Below are positions 8,946 through 18,728 of a stretch of 64,000 nt of DNA, in pieces. The notes under the pieces were generated by a model, which was not told where the DNA came from, searched no databases, and worked only from the letters and a program-made list of their open reading frames with translations. This DNA is from Hoeflea algicola (lineage in GTDB: Bacteria; Pseudomonadota; Alphaproteobacteria; Rhizobiales; Rhizobiaceae): positions 1,302,001-1,366,000 of the forward strand of contig NZ_JAOVZR010000001.1 in NCBI RefSeq assembly GCF_026619415.1, written 5' to 3'. The stretch's first letter is position 1. Each line of letters begins with the position of its first letter. A program made the translations under genes and the position numbers.

Positions 8946-11669
8946 TCAGGCTGCTAGGGGTGCGGCTGAAACATTGCGCTCGACTTCGAACAGAAGACCG
9001 CCGCGCCGGGTGTAGTAGGCCCAGGTCAGCACCGCACAGATCACGTAGAAAGCGAGGAATCCCCAGAGCGCCGCGGCCGGTCCGCCGGTCAACGCAATCG
9101 AGGTGCCGTAAGCCTTGGGGATGAAGAAGGCGCCATAGGCGGCAATCGCCGAGGTAAAGGCGATGATTGCCGCACTTTCCCGTCCGGCCTGCTTGAGCAC
9201 CTCGTCTTTCGACAGCCCCTTCATCAGGCGCGGCACTTCGCGCGCCATGATCACCGGGATCATCTGGAAGGTCGACGCATTGCCGACACCGGTGAGGAAG
9301 AACAGCGCCATGAACGAGGCGAAGAAGCCCCAGAACGCGCCTGGCTGTTCCTTGATGCCGATGAAGAAGATCACCCCGAACACAGCCACAATCATCGCCA
9401 GGAAGGTCCAGAAAGTGACCCGCCCGCCGCCGAACTTGTCGGAGATCCAGCCGGTGCCGGCGCGCGACAAGGCACCCACAAGCGGCCCGAGGAAGACCAG
9501 CTGCAGCGCGTTGACTTCAGGAAACTGCAGCTTGGTCAGCAGCGGGAAGCCCGCAGAATAACCTATGAAGCTGCCGAAGGTACCGGTGTAGAGCACGCAC
9601 ATGATCCAGTTGTGCTTGCGGCTGAAGATGATCGACTGTTCCTTGATGGAAGCCCGCGCGTCGGCAATGTCGTTCATGCCGATCCAGGCAGCGATAGTGG
9701 CGGCGATGATCAGCGGCACCCAGATGAAGCCGGCGTTCTGCATCCACAATTGGCCGCCATCCGACATGGTTTGCGGCTGGCCGCCGAGCGCACCGAAGAC
9801 GCTTGCGGTAATGGCGATCGGCACCGCGAACTGCATCACCGAGACGCCGAGATTACCGAGCCCCGCATTGAGCGCCAGCGCATTGCCCTTTTCAGCCTTC
9901 GGGTAGAAGAAGGCGATATTGGCCATCGACGAGGCGAAGTTGCCGCCACCAAAGCCGCACAGCAGCGCCAGAACCAGGAAGATCAGATAGGGTGTTTCAG
10001 GATTTTGCACGGCGTAGCCGATGCCCATGGCCGGCAACAAAAGCGATGCGGTCGACAACGTCGTCCACAGTCTGCCACCGAAGATCGGCACCATGAAGCT
10101 GTAGAAGATCCGCAGGGTCGCGCCCGACAGGCCCGGCAGCGCAGCCAGCCAGAACAGTTGGCCTTGCGTGAAGTTAAAGCCGATTGCCGGCAGTCGTGCC
10201 ACCACGACCGACCAGACCATCCAGACCGAGAACGCCAACAGCAGCGCCGGGATCGAGATCCACAGGTTGCGCCGCGCGATGCGACGACCCTTCTGCTCCC
10301 AGAAATCCGGATCCTCGGGCTTCCATTCCTGCAGCACGCGCGTCTGCGCCTGCGCCTCGGGATCATGGATGTCCTGCATTTCCGGCAATTGTGGCAGCCG
10401 GTCGAGTGCCGTCCCCTGCGCCGCGCGCTCCATGGCCCGCACCGTCAGATGCATCCAGGCCAGCGAGATGGCGACAATGATGAACAACAGCGCAAAGCAG
10501 CTGGTGTAGATACCCGACAGGTCGAGCAACGCGCCGAAGCTGATCGGCAAGACGAAACCGCCAAGACCGCCGATCATGCCGACCAGTCCGCCCACGGCGC
10601 CGACATGGTTGGGGTAGTAGACAGGAATGTGCTTGAACACCGCCGCCTTGCCGAGGCTCATGAAGAAGCCGAGCACAAACAAGGTGATGACAAACGGCCA
10701 CTGCCCCATCTGCGTCGAGAAGGCAATCGGGCCGTCCTTGCCCTGGATCACGTAGTCGGTTGGCGGGTAGGACAGCATGAACAGCAGCACCAGCGAGAAG
10801 CCGAAGGTCCAGTACATCACCGAGCGCGCGCCGAACCGGTCGGACAGGTGCCCGCCATAGGCCCGGAACAGGGATGCCGACAGCGAGAACGCCGCCGCCG
10901 ACATGCCCGCGGTGCGGATGTCAAGATGATAGACGTCAACAAGGTAATGCGGCATCCACAACGCCAGTGCCACGAAGGCACCGAAAACGAAGAAGTAGTA
11001 GAGCGAGAAACGCCACACCTGAAGGTTTTTAAGCGGCGCGAACTGCTCAGCCAGCGAGGGTGACTTGCGACCGGATATGCGTTGCGCCACCAGCGCCGGA
11101 TCATCCTTGGCAAAGACGTAAAACACCACTGCCATCAGCGCCAGCGCCGCGGCCCAGACATGGGCAACACCCTGCCAGCCATAGGCAACCATGACGAACG
11201 GGGCGACGAATTTGGTTACCGCCGCGCCGACATTGCCGGCGCCGAAGATGCCAAGCGCGGTGCCTTGCTTTCCCGCATCATACCAGCGCGACACGTAGGC
11301 CACGCCGATGATGAAGGAACCACCGGCCAGACCGATGCCCAGCGCTGCGATGAGATACATCGTGTAGGACGAGGCCCAGGTGAGCATCCAGGTCGCCGCC
11401 GCTGTCAGCAGCATCTGTGCCGTAAAGACGATGCGCCCGCCATATTGTTCGGTCCAGACCCCGAGGATCAGACGGGTCAACGATCCGGTGAGAATTGGCG
11501 TTGCGACCAGCAAACCGAACTGGAACTCGCTGAGCCCAAGCTCTGCCTTTATCTCGATGCCGATGATCGAGAAGATCGTCCACACCGCAAAACAGGCGGT
11601 AAAGGCGACCGTGCTCAATCCGAGCGCCCGTGTGCGCTCCGTGTCCGATACATTCACCTTGTCCAGCAT
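8946..11669 (-). CDS. narK: fused NarK1-NarK2 nitrate/nitrite transporter
   Basis: A 907-residue double major-facilitator protein. The first half (about residues 1-420) and second half (about 470-907) each resemble a complete 12-helix NarK-type transporter, joined by a hydrophilic linker rich in Glu, Gln and Pro (LPQLPEMQDIHDPEAQAQT). In Paracoccus the equivalent fusion combines a nitrate/proton symporter (NarK1) and a nitrate/nitrite antiporter (NarK2). I chose ATG 11669 because GGAGAC lies 5 bases upstream; the frame also runs back to 11762 without a ribosome site. Each half keeps the nitrate signature region (GGLGGFVLPISFG in the first half, GLGNLGVSVMQFAVP in the second). It is the first gene of the narKGHJI unit. 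Confidence 0.95.
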   Translation of the reverse strand: MLDKVNVSDTERTRALGLSTVAFTACFAVWTIFSIIGIEIKAELGLSEFQFGLLVATPILTGSLTRLILGVWTEQYGGRIVFTAQMLLTAAATWMLTWASSYTMYLIAALGIGLAGGSFIIGVAYVSRWYDAGKQGTALGIFGAGNVGAAVTKFVAPFVMVAYGWQGVAHVWAAALALMAVVFYVFAKDDPALVAQRISGRKSPSLAEQFAPLKNLQVWRFSLYYFFVFGAFVALALWMPHYLVDVYHLDIRTAGMSAAAFSLSASLFRAYGGHLSDRFGARSVMYWTFGFSLVLLFMLSYPPTDYVIQGKDGPIAFSTQMGQWPFVITLFVLGFFMSLGKAAVFKHIPVYYPNHVGAVGGLVGMIGGLGGFVLPISFGALLDLSGIYTSCFALLFIIVAISLAWMHLTVRAMERAAQGTALDRLPQLPEMQDIHDPEAQAQTRVLQEWKPEDPDFWEQKGRRIARRNLWISIPALLLAFSVWMVWSVVVARLPAIGFNFTQGQLFWLAALPGLSGATLRIFYSFMVPIFGGRLWTTLSTASLLLPAMGIGYAVQNPETPYLIFLVLALLCGFGGGNFASSMANIAFFYPKAEKGNALALNAGLGNLGVSVMQFAVPIAITASVFGALGGQPQTMSDGGQLWMQNAGFIWVPLIIAATIAAWIGMNDIADARASIKEQSIIFSRKHNWIMCVLYTGTFGSFIGYSAGFPLLTKLQFPEVNALQLVFLGPLVGALSRAGTGWISDKFGGGRVTFWTFLAMIVAVFGVIFFIGIKEQPGAFWGFFASFMALFFLTGVGNASTFQMIPVIMAREVPRLMKGLSKDEVLKQAGRESAAIIAFTSAIAAYGAFFIPKAYGTSIALTGGPAAALWGFLAFYVICAVLTWAYYTRRGGLLFEVERNVSAAPLAA

Positions 11670-11775
11670 TGATTGTCTCCGCGTGGCAGCGCAGGAGACC
11701 CCTGCGCAGGATTGTTTCCGACAACGGCCCAGAGGCCTGTTGACGGATAAAATCCACGGCAATCACTGCACGCAT

Positions 11776-11789
11776 TTGATGCAGATCAA
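11776..11789. promoter_or_regulatory. perfect FNR/NarR box in the narK-narR divergent region
   Basis: TTGATGCAGATCAA is an exact match to the FNR-family consensus TTGAT-N4-ATCAA. It lies 107 bases upstream of narK and 162 upstream of the divergent regulator. Toward narK, a TTTTAT hexamer at 11752-11747 is placed about where the -10 element of a class II FNR promoter would sit. The surrounding 281-base gap (11670-11950) holds no other gene. A partial inverted repeat (TTGT-N5-ACAA at 11712-11724) is too degenerate to call. Confidence 0.85.
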
Positions 11790-11950
11790 TCGCCCCATTG
11801 GCGCGCTGCACAATCGACCCCGAATTGTATTTTACCGAAATTGGAGGACGATAATATCAGTTGCGCACCTGACAAATATCAAGCCTACTGTGCATAACTG
11901 AGTGAACCCGACCTCAATTCCGGCAACCGCGTGACACGAGAAAACGGCCT

Positions 11951-12694
11951 ATGCGCGATCAAGACAAACCAGAGATTCGCAAGCTTGCGCTGTTCCGGAC
12001 GATGGCCCAGCCGCATTTCGACACACTGATGCAGGCCGCCTATGCGCAGGCTTTCCCGGCGCAGCTTGATCTCATTCAGCAGGGCGAATCTGCCGATTTT
12101 CTGCATATCGTCATGGATGGAACCGTCGAGCTTTATGCGCGGTGGCAGGGCCATGAAACCACGATGGCGGTAGTCCGGCCGGTTTCAACCTTCATCCTGG
12201 CTGCCTGCATCAAGGATGCTCCCTATCTGATGTCGGCGCGAACAGTGGACAAATCCAGCATCATCCTGGTTCCGGCGGAAGACCTGCGTGCTGCGTTCCG
12301 ACAGGATCCCGAATTCGCGCTGGCAATCATCAACGAGCTGGCCAATTGCTACCGCTCCGTCGTGCGCCATGCAAAGGGCATCAAGTTGCGCAGTTCACGT
12401 GAACGGGTCGCAGCCTATATCGCCCGTCAGATACGGGCGGCAGGAAATGCGGCGAGCTTTGTACTTCCGGTGGAGAAACGGCTTCTGGCATCCTATCTCG
12501 GCATGACACCCGAGAGCTTTTCGCGTGCCATCAAGTCACTGCAGGGCGATGGTGTCACCATCGACGGCATGCGGGTAATCATCACCAACCGCGCCAAACT
12601 AGAATCAGTTGCCGGCCCTGACATCCTGATGGACGGCCCAGACAACACATCCGCGGCTGGCATCACCGAGCCTTCAGGCACAAAACCGGAATAG
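11951..12694 (+). CDS. Crp/Fnr-family regulator, NarR-like
   Basis: A 247-residue transcription factor with an N-terminal cyclic-nucleotide-like beta barrel (about residues 15-130), a long dimer helix and a C-terminal winged helix (about 150-225). The N-terminus MRDQDKPEIRKLALF lacks the cysteine cluster of FNR, so it is not an FeS oxygen sensor of that kind. The recognition helix TPESFSRAIKSL has the E-x2-SR pattern that reads TTGAT half-sites. In Paracoccus the similar NarR sits beside narKGHJI and responds to nitrate or nitrite. The divergent arrangement and the FNR box support the same role here. The last 25 residues are a disordered tail. Confidence 0.85.
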   Translation: MRDQDKPEIRKLALFRTMAQPHFDTLMQAAYAQAFPAQLDLIQQGESADFLHIVMDGTVELYARWQGHETTMAVVRPVSTFILAACIKDAPYLMSARTVDKSSIILVPAEDLRAAFRQDPEFALAIINELANCYRSVVRHAKGIKLRSSRERVAAYIARQIRAAGNAASFVLPVEKRLLASYLGMTPESFSRAIKSLQGDGVTIDGMRVIITNRAKLESVAGPDILMDGPDNTSAAGITEPSGTKPE

Positions 12695-12763
12695 AGCCCA
12701 AAGCCCCGCCCACGCAGCACCACCCTTGGCGCTTGCGTTGTCGTCGGCCAAAAGCTGATTTCC

Positions 12764-14644
12764 TTAGACGCCGGTGCGCACCTTTTCGGTGGCATCGATC
12801 GCCTTGCGCAGATAGCCGTCGCGGCCGTAGACATCGGCATAATAATGCACCGTCCCCGCATCATCCGGCCAGGCCGTGAAATAGGCCACATGCACCGGGA
12901 ACTTTTCAGGCACCTGAACCTGCTTGTTCTGGCCCGCGGCAATATAGCTGCCAACCTGATCGATTGAGGTGCCGAGCACCTTGGCGGCCATGGCGCGCGG
13001 ATCCTGCAGCCGGATGCAGCCATGGGAGAATGCGCGGGTGTCGCGGTCAAACAGCGACTTGCTCGGCGTATCATGCATGTAGATGGCATGGCTGTTGGGA
13101 AACAGGATCTTCAACTGCCCCAGCGCGTTGGCATTGCTCGGCGGCTGGCGTACCCCGATACCGCTGCCGCGGCCCACGCCGTTCCAGTTGATCGCACTGG
13201 ACGACACCGCCCGGCCACCCACTGTCACCTCATAACCGAGACGGTCGAGATAGGACGCATCACGTCGCAGCTTCGGCAGCATCTCGTTGATGATGATCGA
13301 CTGCGGCACACCCCAATAGGGGTTGAATTCGACAAGCTCGATCTCGTCATCGAAAAAGTTGGTCTGGTTCGACTTCTTGCCGACCACCACCCGCATCGAA
13401 AGTTCACTCTTGCCACCATTGTAATAGGTCGCGGTATAGGCCGGCTGGTTGATGAACACCCGGCGCGAGGCCAGCACGCCTGGCAGCCACCGCGCCCGCT
13501 CCATCGCCAGCCGAACCTTTTCGATCTTGTCGGCATTGGAGATTCCCACCAGTGCCCGACGCGTTGCCGGACCGACCACGCCATCAGGCTTGAGGCCGGC
13601 CTGTTTCTGGAAGCCTTTGACCAGGTCAACGATCTCGTTGTCGTAGCCGGGCTTGCCGGCATAGCTTGCCAGCACCAGCGCGTGGTCGACCTTGAGCGCG
13701 TCGCTGGCCTTGTTGGCGATCGCCGCCATTACATTGGCAAGTTCCGGATTTGATTGACCCGGCTTGAGCAGCAGATCCTCGGAAATCTCGATACGATCTC
13801 CCTCATCAAGGTCGTGCAACCGTTTCAGCTCGGCTTTCAGCGCCTCAAAATGAGCGCCTTGCGGATTGTGCGCCAGCAGCGCCTCGGCGGGATCAGCGGC
13901 CTTGGACAGGGCCTCGAGCCGGGTCGTCAGATCCGGACTCTTGCGCTTGAAATCGTGATATCCGGAAATTCGGTTGGGGTCGACGCGGCCACGGGTGGCA
14001 TCGAGAATGTAATTGGCGACTGCCGTCGACAGTTCCATTTCGAAAGCCATCAACTGGCGCTGGCGTTCCGCGCCCAAGGCGACATCGAACGCATCATCGA
14101 GCAGTTCCACCTTGTAGTCCGCCGCCGACAAGCCGACCGCTTCGGCATTATTGAGCACCGCGACGACGGCACGGGCGTTATCTGTTACCGCGGTACCTGA
14201 CACCCACATATAGGCGGGGTGATCGGAATAATGCGCCACTACCGCCTCGGCAGCCTCGGGCAAAGCCTTGATCGACAGATCTGCAAGAGCCGTGCGACCT
14301 TCGGCAAACGGATCCAGCCCCAATGGCGAGAGCATCATATCGCCAATTGCACCGGTAACCACCGGATCGGCCATCTTGCTGAAATCCACCTGAACGATCT
14401 TGTCAGCGCGATAGGTGCGATAGCTCGGACCGCTGATTTTGGCGACAGGCTTGACCGCTACCGGTGCAACGGCCTTTTGCTTGGCTTGTTGCCGCGCCAG
14501 TTTTTCGCGCTGGCGCTGGGCCGGGCTCTTGAACAGGACATCGAACAGTCCTTGCGCCTGGACCGGCGGTGTCGGCGCCACAACGCCTGTGAAAGTAACC
14601 GCAACGGCGATCATCGCCACGCCCGCACGCATCCTGAAAATCAT
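12764..14644 (-). CDS. L,D-transpeptidase, YcbB/LdtD-like
   Basis: Periplasmic enzyme that makes 3-3 peptidoglycan cross-links or anchors proteins to the wall. It has about 626 residues from ATG 14644; a TTG two codons earlier is less likely. An N-terminal signal (RMRAGVAMIAVAVTFTGVVA) is followed by a basic Gln/Lys-rich stretch, a large scaffold domain, a peptidoglycan-binding repeat (near residues 335-370, KGFQKQAGLKPDGVVGPATRRAL) and a YkuD catalytic domain. The active site is visible as the His of YMHDTPSKSLF and SHGCIRLQDP. It converges on the NarR-like gene with a 69-base gap. A second, smaller YkuD protein lies at 17991. Confidence 0.93.
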   Translation of the reverse strand: MIFRMRAGVAMIAVAVTFTGVVAPTPPVQAQGLFDVLFKSPAQRQREKLARQQAKQKAVAPVAVKPVAKISGPSYRTYRADKIVQVDFSKMADPVVTGAIGDMMLSPLGLDPFAEGRTALADLSIKALPEAAEAVVAHYSDHPAYMWVSGTAVTDNARAVVAVLNNAEAVGLSAADYKVELLDDAFDVALGAERQRQLMAFEMELSTAVANYILDATRGRVDPNRISGYHDFKRKSPDLTTRLEALSKAADPAEALLAHNPQGAHFEALKAELKRLHDLDEGDRIEISEDLLLKPGQSNPELANVMAAIANKASDALKVDHALVLASYAGKPGYDNEIVDLVKGFQKQAGLKPDGVVGPATRRALVGISNADKIEKVRLAMERARWLPGVLASRRVFINQPAYTATYYNGGKSELSMRVVVGKKSNQTNFFDDEIELVEFNPYWGVPQSIIINEMLPKLRRDASYLDRLGYEVTVGGRAVSSSAINWNGVGRGSGIGVRQPPSNANALGQLKILFPNSHAIYMHDTPSKSLFDRDTRAFSHGCIRLQDPRAMAAKVLGTSIDQVGSYIAAGQNKQVQVPEKFPVHVAYFTAWPDDAGTVHYYADVYGRDGYLRKAIDATEKVRTGV

Positions 14645-14950
14645 GCCCAACCCAAATCCCTGTGCCAGGCAAGAGCCCGGACGTTCAAAACAAGTCGTGG
14701 CGAACCTACCAAATCATGGTTACGAAAGAAAGAATGCAAGGGCGCATCAATCAAGGCAAATTTCGCTGCCTCCACATCACCAGGCAGAAGCCTCCACCGG
14801 CCGGTCAAAGCTGCCGCTTGCTCCGTGCTGACAGGCTGCAAATGAAGGTGCAGCAGCCATTTTGCCCCCTGCAGTAATTGCATTCGGGCCGCCTAGACCT
14901 TAAGACCCAAACCCTACCCGGCGACAGCAGGACGACCCGAAAGGCATCTC

Positions 14951-16558
14951 GTGGCAAACGATCTTTACCCCCTTGGACCCGACACAACACAATGGCGCCA
15001 GCTATCCGATGGGCATGTCGGCGTTGAGAAATTTCGCGGTCAGGACATCCTGACCGTCGAGCCGGAAGCATTGCGAATGCTGGCCGAACAGGCCTTCGGC
15101 GACATCAACCATCTGCTGCGCCCCGCCCACCTTGAGCAACTGGCAAAGATCCTCGAAGATCCCGAAGCCACCGAGAACGACCGTTTTGTCGCCCTCGACC
15201 TGCTCAAGAACGCCAATATTGCCGCCGGTGGCGTGCTGCCCATGTGCCAGGACACCGGCACGGCGATCATCATGGCCAAGAAGGGCCGCCGGGTATGGAC
15301 AGAGGGTGGCGATTACGAAGCAATGGCGGCCGGCATCAGAGATGCCTATGAGCGCAAGAACCTGCGATATTCCCAGCTTGCTCCTGTGTCGATGTTTGAA
15401 GAGAAGAACACCGGCACCAATCTGCCGGCCCAGATCGATATCTATGAGGAAGGCTCCGACAGCTACGAATTCCTGTTCGTCGCCAAGGGTGGCGGATCGG
15501 CCAACAAGACCTTTCTCTATCAGGGCACCCCGTCGCTGCTCACCCATGACCGGATGATCGAGTTCCTGCGCGAGAAAATCCTTACACTCGGTACGGCCGC
15601 CTGCCCGCCCTATCATCTGGCGATCGTGATCGGCGGCACCTCCGCCGAAATGAACCTGAAAACCGTCAAGCTCGCCTCGACCAAGTATCTCGATGCGCTG
15701 CCGACCCAGGGCTCGGACGCAGGCCACGCGTTCCGCGATCTGGAGATGGAGGCCGAGATTCACAAGCTGACTCAGCAAATGGGAGTTGGCGCCCAGTTCG
15801 GCGGCAAGTATTTCTGCCATGACGTCAGGGTTGTGCGCCTGCCCCGCCATGGTGCTTCGCTGCAGATAGGCCTTGGCGTGTCCTGTTCAGCCGACCGCCA
15901 GGCCAAGGGCAAGATCACCCGAGACGGCGTCTTCATCGAACAGCTGGAAGCCGATCCGTCGAAGTATCTGCCCGAGATCGACGAAGCCAAGCTTTCAGCC
16001 CATGTGGTCAAGATCGATCTCAACCGGCCGATGGCCGACGTTCTGGCCGACCTGTCGCAACATCCTATAAAGACACAGCTGTCGCTCAGCGGCACCATCA
16101 TCGTTGCCCGCGACCTCGCCCACGCCAAGATCAGGGAGCGGCTGGAAGCTGGCGAGCCGATGCCCGACTATTTCAAGAACCATCCGGTCTATTACGCCGG
16201 CCCCGCCAAGACGCCTGACGGTTATGCCTCTGGCTCCTTCGGACCGACCACAGCGGGTCGCATGGATTCCTATGTCGACCAGTTCCAGTCATTCGGCGGC
16301 TCGATGATCATGCTGGCCAAGGGCAATCGCTCGCGCTCGGTGCGCGAAGCCTGCGCCCGGCATGGCGGCTTCTACCTGGGATCGATCGGCGGACCGGCCG
16401 CCCGCCTCGCCAAGGACTGCATCAAGAGTGTCGAAGTCGTCGAATACGAGGAACTGGGCATGGAGGCGATCTGGCGCATCGAGGTTGAGGATTTCCCCGC
16501 CTTTATCGTCATCGACAACAAGGGCAACGACTTCTTCAAGGAGCTCAACCTGGGGTAA
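14951..16558 (+). CDS. class I (Fe-S) fumarate hydratase
   Basis: Fumarase of the oxygen-sensitive [4Fe-4S] type, which converts fumarate to L-malate. Its 535 residues contain both the alpha part (about 1-280) and the beta part (about 290-535) as in E. coli FumA/FumB. The cluster cysteine C99 is in [11 protein letters not shown]; further cysteines appear in [10 protein letters not shown] and [14 protein letters not shown]. The Ser-rich GTSAEMNLK and the [15 protein letters not shown] motif of the beta part are intact. The start is GTG at 14951, preceded by GAAAGG; no better in-frame ATG precedes it. It is a single gene. Sensitivity to oxygen would fit a microaerobic lifestyle. Confidence 0.95.
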   Translation: MANDLYPLGPDTTQWRQLSDGHVGVEKFRGQDILTVEPEALRMLAEQAFGDINHLLRPAHLEQLAKILEDPEATENDRFVALDLLKNANIAAGGVLPMCQDTGTAIIMAKKGRRVWTEGGDYEAMAAGIRDAYERKNLRYSQLAPVSMFEEKNTGTNLPAQIDIYEEGSDSYEFLFVAKGGGSANKTFLYQGTPSLLTHDRMIEFLREKILTLGTAACPPYHLAIVIGGTSAEMNLKTVKLASTKYLDALPTQGSDAGHAFRDLEMEAEIHKLTQQMGVGAQFGGKYFCHDVRVVRLPRHGASLQIGLGVSCSADRQAKGKITRDGVFIEQLEADPSKYLPEIDEAKLSAHVVKIDLNRPMADVLADLSQHPIKTQLSLSGTIIVARDLAHAKIRERLEAGEPMPDYFKNHPVYYAGPAKTPDGYASGSFGPTTAGRMDSYVDQFQSFGGSMIMLAKGNRSRSVREACARHGGFYLGSIGGPAARLAKDCIKSVEVVEYEELGMEAIWRIEVEDFPAFIVIDNKGNDFFKELNLG

Positions 16559-16712
16559 TCAGCGTCGATTATCACTATTACGCGTGCCCAGGCGATCCGG
16601 CGTAGGGCCAGCGTGGAGCGGGTGTCTGGCGGATTGCGATTAACAATTCACGAACATTTGTCCCGTAATAATAATCCATGAAGTGCTAGAAAGCATTACT
16701 TGGGGATCAAAC

Positions 16713-17783
16713 ATGTCTGCAACCGCTGCGAAGAATGTCCAGTCTCTGGACACAGCAACAATGGTCCTCGCGACCATGCGAAGGCGCGGGATCTCCGGTT
16801 TGCCTCGAAATTACGAACTCGTCTATGAAGCGCTCAATGCTTCAAACGCATCTCTGAGCAGGGAATTCGATTTACTGGGCCGGGCACCCGGTCAGGATCA
16901 ACTTGATGCACTTGGCAAGAAGCACTTCCCGCATCACCACCGCGCAAATGTTGTCGAAGGCGCCCACACCAAGATCTCGAGCGAACTCGCAGGCATGCTG
17001 CGCCTGCTCAAGCAGGAGCAGTCATCGCTGGAAAGCTATTCCAAGCTGCTGGGTGAAACCTACCATCGCATTTCCGCCAAGAGTGCATCGAGCACCGACA
17101 TCCTTACCAATGTCGTCGGCATGCTCAGCAACGCCACCGGCGACACCATGGAAAAAGGGAAGGTCGTGGTCGAGCACATGGTCGAGCGCGCCCGGGAAAT
17201 GGAGCAGGTCAAGCTTGAGCTCGACGAATACAAGCGCATCGCCAACACCGATCCCCTCACCCGCCTGGCCAACCGCCGAGCATTTGATGAGATGCTGTCA
17301 CGGATCTATGACGATTCGCGCGGCGCCATATATCACTCCCTGATCGTCGCCGACATCGACCATTTCAAGAAATTCAACGACACGTTCGGTCATCCGGTCG
17401 GCGACCGGGTTCTCGGTGTCGTTGCCGCGGTGATGAAGAGCACACTACGCAAAGACGTGTTCATCTCTCGCACCGGCGGCGAGGAATTTGCCGTGGTGCT
17501 GCACGATACCAGCCTCGATGTAACCACGGAGATCGCCGAGCGCATTCGCCGCGCGGTCAAGGCGACGCCGCTCAAGAACCAGAAAACCGGCGTCGATTAC
17601 GGCCCTGTCACCCTGTCGCTGGGAATCTGCATGGCCAGCGACGCCGAAAGCGCCGAGGAGCTTTACAACAAGGCCGACGTCGCGCTTTACGCCGCCAAGA
17701 ATTCCGGCCGCAACTGCTTCCAGGTCTACAGACCCGAACTGAACCAGGAATTCGAAAAGAACTGGATGCTCTACAAGAGCTGA
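16713..17783 (+). CDS. GGDEF diguanylate cyclase
   Basis: A 356-residue soluble protein predicted to make cyclic di-GMP. The C-terminal GGDEF domain (about 180-345) begins with NTDPLTRLANRRAF and has the active site GGEEF at 255-259. The metal-binding VADIDHFKKFND is intact. The RxxD inhibitory site is not in its usual place. The N-terminal 150 residues are soluble and helical (RRRGISGLPRNYELVYEALN), seen in many alphaproteobacterial cyclases, perhaps a protein-interaction module. I chose ATG 16713 over 16683 because GGGG lies 7 bases upstream. No phosphodiesterase domain follows. Confidence 0.9.
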   Translation: MSATAAKNVQSLDTATMVLATMRRRGISGLPRNYELVYEALNASNASLSREFDLLGRAPGQDQLDALGKKHFPHHHRANVVEGAHTKISSELAGMLRLLKQEQSSLESYSKLLGETYHRISAKSASSTDILTNVVGMLSNATGDTMEKGKVVVEHMVERAREMEQVKLELDEYKRIANTDPLTRLANRRAFDEMLSRIYDDSRGAIYHSLIVADIDHFKKFNDTFGHPVGDRVLGVVAAVMKSTLRKDVFISRTGGEEFAVVLHDTSLDVTTEIAERIRRAVKATPLKNQKTGVDYGPVTLSLGICMASDAESAEELYNKADVALYAAKNSGRNCFQVYRPELNQEFEKNWMLYKS

Positions 17784-17990
17784 CCGGAGCCTGACGCGCA
17801 GGCCTCACCAGTACCGTTCGCACCCCATGCTGCCGTACCACCACCCGATTCTCACGCCACAATCTCGCCATCATGCTGGACAACCGGTCGCGAAGCAGCT
17901 ACCGATTGTCGCAGACGGTCGGATTACCGGTTTACAGGCTGGTGTGACACCGCAGTCAATTTCTTCAACACCAGCCCCCCGGATCTCGAC

Positions 17991-18611
17991 ATGAAACGCC
18001 TGATTTCCTCCGCATTCCTCGCCTTTTGCCTTATGGTGCCCGCTACGGTGCAAGCTCAACCTGCAAGCCAGACGACCACGGAATCGAAGTCACTGCTGCA
18101 GATCCTGTTTCCACCCTCCAAGAATTACAACAAGTATCGCCGCTCGGATAAGTCGCCGATCAAGCGCAAGGTGATTTCCTTCAAGGAAAACCACCCTGAA
18201 GGCACCATCATCATCGACACCTCGGACCGCCGCCTCTACCACGTGGTCGGCAAGGGCAAGGCCATGTCCTACGGGATCGGTGTTGGCCGCGACGGCTTCA
18301 CCTGGCAGGGCAAGAATCGTGTCACCCGCAAGGCTGAATGGCCGGGCTGGACTCCGCCGCAGGTCATGCGTGATCGCGTCAAGCGCCAGGAAGGCCGCGT
18401 GCTGCCAGCCTACATGAAGGGTGGCCCGGACAATCCGCTTGGCGCCCGCGCCATGTATATCGGCTCGACTATCTACCGCATTCACGGCACCAACCAGCCC
18501 TGGACCATCGGCAAGGCAATGTCATCAGGCTGCATCCGCATGGCCAATGACGACGTCACGCATCTTTACGATCAGGTCAAGGTCGGCACCCGCGTAATCG
18601 TTCGCAACTGA
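17991..18611 (+). CDS. L,D-transpeptidase, ErfK/YbiS type
   Basis: A 206-residue periplasmic YkuD protein. The signal peptide (MKRLISSAFLAFCLMVPATVQA) ends near residue 22. The catalytic core starts at IIIDTSDRRLYHVVGKGKAM and contains GWTPPQVM, the His of YRIHGTNQPWTIG and the catalytic Cys of SSGCIRMANDDV. This short form is common in several copies in rhizobia and may link lipoproteins or cross-link peptidoglycan. It is a single gene followed by a strong terminator at 18634. Confidence 0.94.
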   Translation: MKRLISSAFLAFCLMVPATVQAQPASQTTTESKSLLQILFPPSKNYNKYRRSDKSPIKRKVISFKENHPEGTIIIDTSDRRLYHVVGKGKAMSYGIGVGRDGFTWQGKNRVTRKAEWPGWTPPQVMRDRVKRQEGRVLPAYMKGGPDNPLGARAMYIGSTIYRIHGTNQPWTIGKAMSSGCIRMANDDVTHLYDQVKVGTRVIVRN

Positions 18612-18633
18612 GCGTACGGCAACTCGACATTTG

Positions 18634-18661
18634 AAAAAGCCGGCCACTGGCCGGTTTTTTT
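18634..18661 (+). terminator. rho-independent terminator after the ErfK gene
   Basis: The hairpin CCGGCC-ACT-GGCCGG is flanked by five A on the left and seven T on the right. It lies 22 bases after the stop codon. The A and T flanks also make it usable from the minus strand for the alpha/beta hydrolase gene that ends at 18729. Confidence 0.9.
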
Positions 18662-18728
18662 GTCAGCTCTCTCGCCGGCGCACGGGCGGCCGACATTGCC
18701 ATATCCCATCAGACGACGGTGACGGCCT

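Noticed and set aside
11712-11724. TTGT-N5-ACAA as a second FNR-like site
   Set aside because: The spacing and half-sites do not match the FNR or NarR pattern, and a perfect box lies nearby.
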